A stretch of DNA of 64,000 nt from Chrysomallon squamiferum (Eukaryota; Mollusca; Gastropoda; Neomphalida; Peltospiridae), in assembly GCA_012295275.1 (NCBI GenBank), contig CM022665.1, positions 12,921,476 to 12,985,475 on the forward strand, written 5' to 3'. The notes under the pieces were generated by a model. That model searched no databases. It had not been told where the DNA came from and saw only the letters and a list, made by a program, of their open reading frames with translations. Below, in pieces: positions 12,531 to 24,822 of the stretch. Positions within the stretch are counted from its first letter, which is position 1. The number at the start of each line of letters is the position of its first letter. A program made the translations under genes and the position numbers.

Positions 12531-14259
12531 TGTTCTGCTGCTGCTCTGGCTATTGTCGTTGTTGTTATTATTTATTTATTTATTATGATTATTGTGATTA
12601 ATTAACTTTCAGATGCACGTATTCGGGCTCTAGCCGCTGCTTGGGCACGTAATGACTACGAACTCTCAGAGGCCTTTCTGTGCAACAGATCACAGTTTGG
12701 CTTGGTCGAAGTCCTCAAGTCCTTGACTTTACTAGATTCAGGACGTCAGATTCGCGTCCTTGAAAAGAAGGTCAAAAGGCTACAGCTTTCAGGAAACAAG
12801 GTCAGCAGTAAAAAGATGGGAAAACTGAAATCAGATATTGATAATCTGAAGGCAATCAAACCTCCGGTGAGTAGTCGACGTAACTCGATTTAGCGACTTT
12901 GATGGAACTAGAAATAAGTACCCCGCCACAATTATTTCATAGTATACTGTTTATATCAGAGGTGGATATCTGTGCATAAAATATAAACAACAACAGCAAC
13001 AGAAGCACCAGCTACAACAAGAAAAATGAACAAACAAATAAACAAACAAAAACGACCATGTCACATAGCAGTTTCAGCAACTTCTAAAAAAAAAAAAAAA
13101 AAACAAAAAGAAGATACTTTGAATATCAAACATCCTATATTCAGTTTAGAATAAAATTTGTTATAAATGAATATTGCTGTCAGCAAACTATTAAAGAATA
13201 AACTAATGAAACTCCCAAAATAAACATTTTAATACTGTTTTTACTATTATTGACACACACTCACACACACAATAATTATTATTATTTTCTTTTACAGCGT
13301 GGAAGTGCTAGCGGTGCTGTGTGCAAACACATCAGGAGCTGGGTTCGAAACTTCACGTCGGACGATTTAGAATTCTACGCTCTACACTACCCTAAAGACC
13401 CGTGGAAGAAATTAGCTGATATTTGCCATTTCAGTCCTACTCAGGTAGCTCCCCGCTTACTAATCTGAATTGGTTTGACATACACTCTATTTATACTTTT
13501 TAAGAAAAAAAAAGAAGAAAGAAGCGTGCCCCAAACAAAAACAGTGACAACAACTCTAACGACAACGACACCAATAACATACGGATTTCTAGATTTTCTT
13601 GCATTTCAGTTCGTAATTAAGTAATATTTCCCAAATTATTATTGAAGTTTTTAAATGCACAGTAATATTTAAATAACAATCATATTTGTGGCATATTATA
13701 ATATTCAGTAACCATAATATTTAAACAATCACTAACTAAGTAATTATAATCTGTGGTAAGCTGTTGCATACTGTTTCGTAATCAGATTATTTATACCGCA
13801 GTTTACAACTTTTAATTCTGAAGCTGACTTATGCAAAATAACCAATTAATTGTATGCAATCCCGTAATTAATAATATGATGCTTATGGATTTTAAAAATA
13901 CAAAATAATATCATATTTGTAGCATGCTTTATTCACAGACTTTTTTTCTGTCAATGAATTTTTAATTAATTAAGTGACTGATTGTTTTTCAGGATTTCAG
14001 CACGTTACCATGGTTTCTCCCATACTGTTTTGGTGGGCCGGCTCCCGAGAATTCCATGGTTGAAAAATGCCATGACGTCAGTGAATCGAATGTCAACGAA
14101 TTACTGAAAGAATACCCAGTCCCTTACAGCCACATCAAAACGTTCAAAAACAAGCTGACAGAAGAATCGAAACAGCGGATAGCTGAATATGAAGAAAAAT
14201 TAGATACACTTTTATGGTAAGTTACAAAACAGATGACAAAAAGTGGAATCCAGTTATAC

Positions 14260-14299
<40 letters not shown>

Positions 14300-14947
14300 A
14301 ATAAATGGTTACTGCCTTAATATATCAACTTTATCCAGAAAAAGTGAGAAAGCACCATAACAGTGAGGCTATGCCAAACAGCACTGGGCCATTCGATCTA
14401 AAAAAAAAAAAGGTAAAACTGGTATCTTAAGACAGTAACCAATTATTTCTGTATCCTGCCGTCCTACAATCCATCTCCTGCTCACTCACTCAATCTCTCC
14501 ACCACCCTCTCACGCACCCACTCGGTCACTACCTTACCAATTCACTCACTCACTGGTCTATTCATTTCATCAGTCTCAATAAATTCACATATCTCACATC
14601 GGCCTAAACAAATCTTATAAACATCTTTTAATTTACCAGTGATTTTCTTCAGGTATTACGAAGATTTGCAGTCTCTGGATGTTGACAAAACGGTCGAGAG
14701 ACGTATTAACAACGGTGAAAAAATCAGCCTCCCCAACGGCAAACTGCTGGAAAGATTGCTAACCCTGAAAATAATCAGAGAGAATATTGTGAAGTCGTGG
14801 AATAAGAGTATCACGAGAGAGGAAAATCCCGTTAAAGTTTGCTTCTTCAAAGATCTGATTCCAGCTGCCGAAGAAAGACTGAAGTCTATGAGGTTTGTAT
14901 TATTTAAAGACAAATAACTCAAATCCCCACCCAAAACTAACCCCAAC

Positions 14948-14999
<52 letters not shown>

Positions 15000-16072
15000 T
15001 CACGCACACACACACAGAGACATATGCACACAATAATAAATAGAAAACCTAACAACAATAAACAAAACAAAAAACAACAACAACAATAAAAAAGAAAAAA
15101 AAACAACAACAAAAAGCCCAGCCTACTCCAAATAATCAAACAAAAACAGAACAACATTATTAAAAAAAACACACAAAAAAGAAAAAAAAAAAAGAACAAG
15201 AAACAAAAAAGAAAAAGAAAATATAAATAGACTCACTTCTTACAACTGTTATTTATACAGCCTGTCCCTAGAAGAGCCTATCGTTGTAATAGGCGATGCC
15301 TCTGGTTCTATGGAAGTGGCTATCCAAACGAGTACCATCATTGCAAGTATACTGACCGCCGTAACTTCAGCACGACTCGTGTTCTTCAACACAGAAAATC
15401 GCGAAGCTCCTTACCTACCCAAGAACATAGAGGAGATACTTGAGTTAGCCGTGACCACCAAGGCAGAGGGAGGAACCACCCCTGCGGCAAGTCTCTGGCC
15501 ATTCTTCGAGAAGAAGGAGATCGTTAAGACCTTCATCATGGTGACGGATGAGGAAGAAAACGGAAGTTACCAAACTTACAGGTGAGAACAGTTTAAAGTG
15601 TTCAGTAATTATGTCAGAATGAAAATTGTTAAAATTACAAGTAGAAATTGTGATACTTTCGTATATGTGAAAACGAAAGATGACCAACTTCATACGTTGC
15701 TCATTTGATAAAAATAGATTTTCTTATTCGAACGGAAATGAGTAAATACTAGAAATCATTATCCATGCGTATACTATAAAAAAAATATATAATTAAAAAA
15801 ATAATAAAATAAAAAAAATAAAAAAAATAAGAAGAAAAAATGCCTAAGAAATACTACTCATTAATGAATACATTATTGATTTACTGTTGTTGATATTACT
15901 GTTACTTTGTTATCATCATCCTCATTATTATAATTATTATCATTGTTATTATTATTAATATTATTATTATTATTGTTATTATTATTATTACTGTTGCTGA
16001 AATTGATATTGTTGTAAATGTTTTTTGTTGTTAATATAATAATAACATCACCGTCATCATCATTATTATTAC

Positions 16073-16143
<71 letters not shown>

Positions 16144-16464
16144 CTGCATTTCAGGTTTGCAGAGTTATTTAAAAAGTACTATGAAGATGTGTATCCGGCC
16201 AAACTGGTTTTCGTCTCCTTCTTAGCTCACCAGCACGTCCATGGACATATGGTCAGCGAACTCAACAAAGTAGGAATAAATCCGCTTCAGTTCAGGTTAG
16301 ACGGAAATCGGCCAGACCTGACCAAACTGGACAATCTGTTCGGACTCCTCTCCTCCGAAGCGGAAACTTTTAAGGACGAAATTGGCAGCCTGGAGAACAA
16401 AATTAATCTGAACGGATTGCAGAATGTTTTTCAAGAACTGAAGTCTGTGGAGGAATCCGAATGA
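11277..16464 (+). CDS. TROVE/vWA (Ro60-like) RNA-binding protein
   Basis: Seven exons: 11277-11529, 12613-12866, 13298-13444, 13993-14216, 14653-14892, 15261-15581 and 16155-16464. They total 1749 bases, 582 residues, with every phase matching. Residues 2-20 are an RG repeat, a typical RNA-binding tail and target of arginine methylation. Residues about 50-370 are helical, and [13 protein letters not shown] (204-216) recalls the W-S-x-x-D-L-x-R-L-x-H-x-x-P motif of the Ro60 TROVE domain. Residues about 376-560 form a von Willebrand A domain with an intact MIDAS: D385-A-S387-G-S389, the T445/T446 loop (GGTTPA) and D469 (MVTDEEEN). Ro60 has the same order of domains and a similar length (about 538) and binds Y RNAs and misfolded RNAs. 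This is a divergent relative rather than clear Ro60, and the RNA ligand is unknown. A TATA box precedes it and ATTAAA at 16542 follows it. Confidence 0.75.
12303..12347. repeat. Poly-A tract in intron 1 of the TROVE/vWA gene
   Basis: An uninterrupted run of about 45 A. ATT/TTG triplet runs (near 12410-12430 and 12488-12530) follow before the exon 2 acceptor. Confidence 0.9.
14951..15016. repeat. CA microsatellite in intron 5 of the TROVE/vWA gene
   Basis: A (CA)n tract interrupted by CG and GA pairs. A (GT)n tract also lies at about 14262-14298 in intron 4. Both cause low-complexity open frames on either strand. Confidence 0.9.
16064..16142. repeat. ATT microsatellite abutting a splice acceptor
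   Basis: About 25 ATT triplets end roughly a dozen bases before the acceptor (CAG at 16152-16154) of the last TROVE/vWA exon. The triplet run therefore occupies the place of the usual pyrimidine tract and branch region. Confidence 0.9.
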
Positions 16465-17607
16465 AAATGTATTTGAAATCAAACTACTCCAGTTTTGGTG
16501 AATGTTAATGTTGCGTTAAATCTCTTGTTTGATGTTATTGTATTAAAGAATGAGATTAAACCAGAGAGTTTTAGTTGTTTTTTTTTTTGCTGTTTTTTTT
16601 AAAATCGGATTTTGGTTTCAATATACGAGTGAAAAGTTGTCTTGTCTAGCTGCAGTGTCAAAGTTACGATTACAGCATAATTACTGATCATCCTTACGTT
16701 CAGTTCTATATTTTACATTTCTTTTGGCTTACATTTTAAATAGAAAACTGAAGAAATCGTAATCGTACTAATAAAACTTAACAGTTAAAATTATTCCAAT
16801 CTTTATTTAAATTTCAGTATAGTCATTTTATATTTTGTTTCACGTCAGACTTTAAAACTTAAACCAGATAGATCGACAGATAAGATATTTCGACAGACTG
16901 ATAAAGAGAGATCATTAGACAGATAGAGATACATTTAGAAATATAGATAGATCATTAGAGATACATTTAGAAATATAGATAGATCATTAGACAGAGATAC
17001 ATATAGAAATATAGATAGATCATTAGACAAAGATATAAAAATATACATGGATGCACTGACGGGCAGAGAGAGATAAACACACAGACAAAAATCAGAAAGA
17101 GAAAGAAACAAAACAAACAAACAAAAAAACCTCCCGATGAGTGCAATACAGATAATAATATGCTTACTTTATTAAACAAAAAACAGCCGATACAAAAAAA
17201 AACCCCATAAAAACAAAAACAAAAAACAAAAACATCAGTATTATGCTAATAACAAAAAGTACTTTATTACATATATTTTACCTTAATAGATGTGTGTAAC
17301 ATTTTCTTAACTGTCATCATCTGACGGTCTTCATAAAAAAAATACATATCATGATGTATCCATATCATTAGCAACATCCGGTGCTTCATATTCAGTTTAA
17401 TTTCTTTCAGTTTTAATCAGTGGATGCTACAAGAATTCGGATTAGTGTCAGAATATCCAACATTCCGCTTATACATTGAAGAAAAATAAATCTAAATAAA
17501 TAATTAAGGACTCCTCTACATTGTTATATAACTGTCTTATTAATACGATCGCGGAAAAAGACTTAGATGTAAGCTGCTGCTAATGTGGAAAATTCCTAGG
17601 AAATGTT
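16465..17607. other. Intergenic region with a GATA/CATTAGA minisatellite
   Basis: Holds the ATTAAA signal at 16542-16547. A minisatellite at about 16868-17040 has units of roughly 35 bases built on ATAGATAGATCATTAGA. Sequence from about 17300 onward is similar to 21000 onward and belongs to the segmental duplication. No gene was found apart from the last exon of gene A at the right edge. Confidence 0.5.
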
Positions 17608-18676
17608 TTATTTCATCAGCGTGGCAAAAACACAGCCCATCAAAGAAACACATCCCATAGACAGCATGGTGGCATCAGATTTTGTCTGAAACAAGTAAGT
17701 AAGTAAGTAGGTAAATGTGTATGTATGCATGCATGTATGTATATATGTATGTATTTATGCATGTATGAATGTATGTGAAATTATAATATTAGATAAAAAC
17801 AACAATGAGAATAATCATAATAACAAAACAAACAAATAAACAAATACATTTAAAATAAAATAAAATAAATAATAACAACAACAAATACATAAGAACAAAA
17901 AAAAAAAAAAAAATCATAATAATAATATAAACAAAATAAAATAAAATAAAATAAATACGTAAGTAAGTAAGTAAGTAAACAAAACTGATTTAATAGAAAA
18001 AATCGGTCTTACTGTGGTTTCCAGACATGTTGTTGCTGTTTGTCGTCGAACGCGTTTTAATGGTGCTACAGTGACTGGTACTAGTGTTCCAATGGTTTCT
18101 TCTCGTGTCCCAGCGGTTGTTGTGATACATGGGTCCTTTGCTTTACTGTCCCCTTTTGATGACGCATATATACGTATATATACACATATATATACACACA
18201 CACAAACACACATACGCACATAATCACAGCCATCCAAACACATATAACCACCTCACACACCCATACGTCAACACGGAAACGCAAAGACAGTTAAGAATCT
18301 CAACAATAATTATATTTAGAAATCAAAAACAAATTTTCTCTCATCTTTTTTACAGATCATTTCTATCATTCGTAGACGTATACAAAATTTAAAATTTTAC
18401 AAGGACTTTATAATGACCCTGTATTTATAATGCAATCCATGAAATCACTTACATAAAAGAATATCACAATAATTCAGATTAAGAAATGGAAAATGTATTA
18501 TAATATATAAAAAGGCTATTTAAACGTTTTTTGATAGTTGACTTCATTTGATAATGAGTTTAATAACGCGAATAAGTCACTTGAAAATCTAAATAGTAAT
18601 AAAAATACCAGTAAAACATACTTATTAGTAGAGCGAACCAGAAGAAAAGAAGACTTCCAAAAATACACAGCTTCAT
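17608..18676 (-). CDS. Gene A: small secreted Thr-rich protein, probably GPI-anchored
   Basis: Three exons on the minus strand: 18676-18622, 18152-18013 and 17685-17608, giving 90 residues. Exon 1 codes for a signal peptide (MKLCIFGSLLFFWFALLI) and ends in a GTATGT donor, phase 1. Exon 2 is short and rich in T, P and R, with a dibasic stretch (KRVRRQ), and ends TTCLETT. Exon 3 begins TKSDATM and codes for a short hydrophobic tail ending LMK, which fits a GPI-attachment signal. The exon 2 acceptor is uncertain: the AG used by the sister copy is changed here, and I chose the next in-frame AG (AAAAG|GG at 18153). If that site is not used, the gene may be broken. No family was recognised. Its neighbours B and C have the same three-exon design. 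Confidence 0.55.
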
Positions 18677-19039
18677 TTTGAAAATCAGCAAAGAAGATAA
18701 TCTGCGATAATGATCATTAAGAATATTGAAACTTGAAAAATGAAAATCTGATGTCGTCCAAAAAAAAAAAAAAAATTCGAACAACTTTTTCTATACGTTT
18801 GAATGTCTGCTATATTTTGATTAGTCACCAGTCTTTGATAATAATGAAGTAACTTGAATTAGAGAATGTATACAGAATTATATATCTTATTTCTTCGTAA
18901 TGTCATTATATATTTATATTACAAATTCCTCAGGATACATGTTTGTAATAATTTAGCCTGTAAATTAGGTGGCTTTATTATTATTATTTTTAATCACTTT
19001 ACATTTGCATCTACTCTCACTGTTATATTAAATAAAAAG

Positions 19040-19425
19040 TAAACAAAACTAAACTCAACCAATTTAAACTAAAACTAAAACTAACACTAAAACTAAACTT
19101 AACTTAACTAAACTAAATTAAATTAAACTAAATTAAACTAAATTAAATTAATCTAAACTAAACCAAACCAATCTAAAACTAAAACTAAAACTAAAACTAA
19201 AACTAAAACTAAACTTAACTAAACTAAACTAAATTAAACTAAATTAAATTAATCTAAACTAAAATAAAATAAACTTTATCAAAGCAAGCTAAATAATATT
19301 AAACTAAACTAAAACTAAGCTAAGCTAAACTAAACTAAAACTTGGCTAAGCTAAACTAAACTAAATTACACTACATTAAACTAAGCTAAACTAAATTAAA
19401 CTAAACTAAACTAAAATATATTTTT
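19040..19425. repeat. AAACTA/AACTA-type satellite, copy 1
   Basis: A run of pentamer and hexamer units such as CTAAA, CTAAAA and TTAAA, about 385 bases long. The corresponding array in copy 2 lies at about 23845-24110 and is shorter. Confidence 0.85.
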
Positions 19426-20369
19426 AATGTGATATCGTTACTTACCTGAATCCGTTTTAACTTTCACTAACTGCTATCCATTTCACATTGCTTATTAATA
19501 CACATCCGTTATTTACTTTTCTACTTATCTAACATAACTGTTTCATATTAAACTTACACTAAAGAAATAGTTAAATATATTTTCCATTTTACCTGAATTT
19601 GGTGTAAACACTTTAACAAAAAGCATTTGAACGTCCTCAAATAGTATTTCATAAATATGTATTTAAAGTTTTTATTATCTACCACAGTGATTAAGAAAGG
19701 CGACATCTCGCTGCCATCCCGTTCTTCAGAATCAATAGAAGTCCATTAAGTAATTTTTGTTCTTAATCTGAGTGTTTTATAACAATTGCTTTATACGTGC
19801 GTTGCCAACCTAGGGCACGATATTTTATCATCATCAAACGAAATTCACGCGGAACACATTTTAATATTACTGAGCTGTCCGTTTATTCGTCACAGTGGAA
19901 TCTTTTGTCCATCTATGGCCTAGTTAAATTAGCGACAATTCTTTGTCAATGTAGGTAAATATGTTAGAGCACTAACTTTGTTAATTAATAATCACATCTT
20001 TTGAACTTAGCACGTATGTCGCTACCCAGTAAACAGTTAATATTAAGAGTACAAAACGAGAGTTTGTTTGTTTGAAGATTCCTCATGAATTTTAAATATT
20101 GATCATTAATAATTTTTTGTATAATATCACTGTGAGACATAAACCTCTAAGAGATCGTTTTACTTATTAACATCAAGTGAACAGTTAACAGGAAATACAA
20201 ACAAACAGAAAAGTACGCAGTATGACCTTTGATATTCCAGTTCTTGGACAGTGTCTGAAAGAACATGTACTAATAACTGCATGCTGAAGAGTCGATCTAT
20301 TGAACTACTGCTCTTCAGGCAGGTACCAACGTACTCACAGCTGTTATCAGATTTTATAATAAGTGAAGA

Positions 20370-20633
20370 GATTTTGTTCTTAAAACTGGTTCAATGTTCT
20401 TCAAGCTTTAAAATTTATTTTGTGAAAAATAGATTTGCTTGATAGAATATTAAAAAAAACCCCAAAACTGACAACCCCCCCAAAAAAAAAACCACACAAA
20501 TAAACAACCAGTCCCCCACAAAAAAGAAAAAGTTAGGATTAAAACAAAAAAGAAGAAGTTAGGATTAAAACAAAAATATCCATAATCCTTACTTTCCTTA
20601 TTACATTGTACTTGTTTACAGTTCAAATTTTAA

Positions 20634-20678
<45 letters not shown>

Positions 20679-21212
20679 CAGATAGACTGATAGATAGAAA
20701 GATAGATAGATAGATCATTAGAGAGAAAATGACTGGACAGATGGAGACAGATACACGTAGACAACCAAAACGAAAGAAAGAAAGAGATAAAAAAGTAAAC
20801 AACAATCAAGAAAAGAAGTATATTTTATTTGAAATTGTAACAGACAAATGCTAAAATACAAATAACAGTATCACTTTATTAATACTTTCTTAATTCTGTT
20901 CTAAAAAACAATATTTTGCAAATAAAAAGTTATGCCAATAAATTCAGAAACGATATAAAGTTCTTTACTAAATGTATTTTGTCATAGTGTTTATATCCGT
21001 TTCTGTTTTCAAAAAATTCTCTTTTGTTTCTTCTTAATCTGGCGGTTTTCATGAAGACATTAAGACATGAGAATCTTAGCAATCAAAATTTAAAAAGAAA
21101 TTCTCATTAGTAATAAGTATATCAAGCACGATACACAGACAAATTTAACAGACATACATATATATTTATAACATCCACATCATCAAGAGCATTCAGGTCC
21201 TCTTTTTCAGTT
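20370..21212. other. Junction between the two duplication copies
   Basis: C- and A-rich low-complexity DNA at about 20450-20580. A (TAGA)n tract lies at about 20633-20715, counterpart of the GATA-rich minisatellite left of copy 1. Weakly duplicated sequence continues to 21212. No gene was found. Confidence 0.5.
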
Positions 21213-21407
21213 TCAATCAGTGGATGCTACAAGAATTCGGATTAGTGTCAGAATATCCAACATTCCGATTATACATTGAAGAAAAATACATCTAAATAAA
21301 TAATTAAGGACTCCTCTACATTGTTATATAACTGTCTTATTAATACGGTAGAGGTAAAAGGCTTAGATGTAAACTGCTGGTAATGTGGAAAATTCCTAGG
21401 AAATGTT

Positions 21408-22677
21408 TTATTTCATCAGCGTGGCAAAAACACAGCCCATCAAAGAAACATATCCCATAGACAGCATGGTGGCACCAAATTTTGGCTGAAACAAGAAAGT
21501 AAGTAAGTAAGTATGTATATATGTATGCATACATGCATGTATATATGTTTGTATGTATGTATGCATGTATGTATCTATGTATGTATGTGTGTATGTGTGT
21601 ATGTATGTATTATTAGGAAAAAAGGAAGAAACTCAATGATCATAAATTTAATGAGCATAATGATAATAAAACAAACAAACAAACAAAATAATAAATAAAT
21701 AAACAAAAATAAAATTAAAGTAACAGCAACAAGACTGAGTTCAACAACAACAATGACGACAGTAATAATATAACTGACGATAATATTTAATTACTGCATT
21801 TCCACAGATTTAAATATGAAATTATGATGAATTACACTGAATGAAGCAACAGCAGCAACAAAATAATCAAACAAAAAGCAAATAAAATAAATAAATAAAT
21901 AAAAACAAAAAGAGAAATAATGAAAAAAGAAGACGAAGAAAGAATAAGAGACCACTGTGCATTTATTTATATATTTTCTAATGAAGAGTAGCAGTTTCTG
22001 TGTCAGCTAGTACCCTCGACGTGTTTATCAAAAGTGTTGGTCTAATTTACAAGAGAGACCATTTGAAGTGGCAGCTACAGCTTTTATATCTTATACGATC
22101 ATAACAAACACAACCACACAGACATACACATAAAACAAAACAACAACAAGAGAAAAACAACAACAAATAGAGTAAAAACAACAATAAAAAACATCATACC
22201 TGTAAATATTAAAATGTTAGATTAATTTACATATGTTAAAACATTTATTTATTTATTCTAAACGCTCATAGTTTTGCATTATACTGAATTATGCAAGAAT
22301 TACAAGAACTAATTTAAAAGGAAAAAAAAAATAATAATAATAATAATAATGAAAACAAACAAAAAAATAAACTAAACATTAAAATTAAAATTAAATAGAT
22401 ACAAATAAAACCTATCTTACTATGATTTCCAGACATGTTGTTGCTGTTTCTTGCTGTTTGTCTGGTGGTGCAGTCGTATCTCTTGGTTGTGCAGTCGTAT
22501 CTCTTAGTGGTGCAGTCGTGTCTGATGGTGGTTCAGTCGTGTCTGTTTGTGGTTCAGTAGAATATTCTTGTGCTGTAGTTATTTGTTCTGATGCTGCAGA
22601 TATACATACATACATATATATAGATATACATACACATACATACATACATACACATACATACATTGTATACAGAATAA

Positions 22678-22710
<33 letters not shown>

Positions 22711-23469
22711 CACTTACCTATACACACAGTCAAACATGCACAAAATTCTCCACACCATTTATATATATATAATACACACACACACACACACACACATGCC
22801 TGTGTATCTAAGCTTATATACGCATAAAAAAACTGGATTCAACATTATCAAAATAATGCATCAGTGGGTTTGTTCTTTGTGTTACATAATACTAAACTCT
22901 GTGCCTTTAATAAAAATGATATACAGCAATCATGAAACACTTATTAAGTATGTACTACAAGGTCGTTATAAAGTCCTTGCGTAATACTGAATTTTATAAT
23001 TCTAATCAATACAACGTTATTAAGGATACAAATCATAATTCGATTCTGAAGTTCTAGAAATACATTTTGCAGCTGATTTTCTGTTATACCATAATGATGG
23101 CCATGTGGAAAATTAAGAATCTCAATAAATATATTTAAAATACTTTACAGAACAGAATTATTCAAATTTAAAATTGTACAAGGACTTTATGATGATTCTC
23201 TGTTTATAATATGGTTCATAAAATCACTTACAAAAAGGAATTTTACAGCAATTCAGATTACAAAATAATAAAAAAAAGAAATTACAATATATAAAAAATC
23301 TAATTAAAATCTTTTTTTTTTTTTTGACAATTAACTTCATTTGATAATGAGTTTAGACTCGCAAATAAGACACTTGAAAATCTAGATAGTAATAAAAATA
23401 CCAGTAAAACATACTTATTAGTAGAGCGAACCAGAAGAAAAGAAGACTTCCAAAAATACACAGCTTCAT
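21408..23469 (-). CDS. Gene B: small secreted mucin-like protein, probably GPI-anchored
   Basis: Exons 23469-23415, 22593-22421 and 21485-21408, giving 101 residues, with good donors (GTATGT, GTAAGA) and acceptors (CTGCAG, TTTCAG). The signal peptide has the same protein sequence as gene A. Exon 2 codes for a Thr/Pro-rich stretch with repeats of the type D-T-T-A-P-x-R (residues about 35-64), encoded by a 21-base minisatellite; such a stretch is a good target for O-glycosylation. It ends ATTCLEII. Exon 3 starts PKFGATM and gives the hydrophobic tail ending ATLMK. The expected product is a short glycosylated surface stalk. The function is unknown. Confidence 0.65.
22470..22555 (-). repeat. 21-base coding minisatellite in gene B
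   Basis: About four units related to TCTCTTGGTTGTGCAGTCGT on the plus strand, encoding D-T-T-x-x-x-x heptads. Absent from gene A. Confidence 0.75.
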
Positions 23470-23844
23470 TTTGAAAATCAGCAAAGAAGATAATCTGCGA
23501 TAAAGATCATTAAGAATATTGAAACTTGAAAAATTAAAACCTGATGTCCAAAAAAAAAAAAATTCGAACAACGTTTTCTATACGTTTAAATGTCTGTTAT
23601 ATTTTGATTAGTCACCAGTTTTTGATAATAATGAAGTAACTTGAATTAGAGAATGTATACAGAATTATATTTCTTATTTCTTCGTAATGTCATTATATAT
23701 TTATATTACAAATTCCTCAGGATACATGTTTGTAATAATTTAGCCTGTAAATTAGGTGGCTTTATTATTATTATTTTTATTATTATTTTTTATCACTTTA
23801 CATTTGCATCTACTCTCACTGTTATTTTAAATAAAAAGTAAACA

Positions 23845-24110
23845 AAACTAAACCAAACAAATCTAAATCTAAATCTAAAACTAAAACTAAAACTAAAACT
23901 AAAACTAAAACTAAAACTAAACTTAACTAAACTAAACTAAATTAAACTAAATTAAACTAAATTAAATTAATCTAAACTAAAATAAAATAAACTTTATCAA
24001 AGCAAGCTAAATAATATTAAACTAACTAAAACTTGGCTAAGCTAAACTAAACTAAATTACACTACATTAAACTAAGCTAAACTAAACTAAACTAAACTAA
24101 ACTAAAATAT
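23845..24110. repeat. AAACTA/AACTA-type satellite, copy 2
   Basis: Shorter counterpart of the array at 19040-19425, again just downstream of the TTTGCATCTACTCTCACTGT block. Confidence 0.85.
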
Positions 24111-24822
24111 AATTTTAATGTGATATCGTTACTTACCTGAATCCGTTTTAACTTTCACTAACTGCTATCCATTTCACATCGCTTATTAATACACATCCGT
24201 TATTTACTTTTCTATTTATCTAACATAATTGTTTCATATTAAACTTACACTAAAGAAATAGTTAAATATATTTTTCATATTTTGTCATCATCAAACGAAA
24301 TTCACGCGGAACACATTTTAATATTACTGAGCTGTCCGTTTATTCGTCACAGTGGAATCTTTTGTCCATCTATGGCCTAGTTAAATTAGCGACAATTCTT
24401 TGTCAATGTAGGTAAATATGTAAACTAACTTTGTTAATTAATAATCACATCTTTTGAACTTAGCACGTATGTCGCTACCCAGTAAACAGTTAATATTATG
24501 AGTACAAAACGAGAGTTTGTTTGTTTGAAGATTGCTCATGAATTTTAAATATTGATCATTAATAATTTTTTGTATAATGTCACTGTGAGACATAAACCTC
24601 TAAGAGATCGTTTTACTTATTAACATCAAATGAACAGTTAACAGGAAATACAAACAAACAGAAAAGTACGCAATATGACCTTTGATATTCCAGTTCTTGG
24701 ACAGTGTCTGAAAGAACATGTACTAATAACTGCATGCTGAAGAGTCGATCTATTGAACTATTGCTCTTCAGGCAGGTACCAACGTACTCACAGCTGTTAT
24801 CAGATTTTATAATAAGTGAACA

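Larger units (their letters stand above)
17411..20369. repeat. Tandem segmental duplication, copy 1
   Basis: Text from CAGTGGATGCTACAAGAATT (about 17418) through CTCACAGCTGTTATCAGATT (about 20335) recurs in the same order and orientation at 21213-24822. It carries gene A and its upstream region. Similarity fades toward the left, perhaps to about 16.9 kb. Copy 1 keeps about 240 bases (roughly 19590-19825) that copy 2 lacks. Confidence 0.85.
21213..24822. repeat. Tandem segmental duplication, copy 2
   Basis: Direct copy of 17411-20369, carrying gene B. Exon 1, most of exon 3 and the upstream non-coding block are close to identical between copies. Intron 2 is expanded here by ACA/AAT-rich and ATGT-rich filler, and about 240 bases near 24276 are deleted. 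Confidence 0.85.

Noticed and set aside
16018-16154. Poly-tyrosine N-terminal extension of the last TROVE/vWA exon
   Set aside because: It is the ATT microsatellite read in one frame; the exon begins after the acceptor at 16154.
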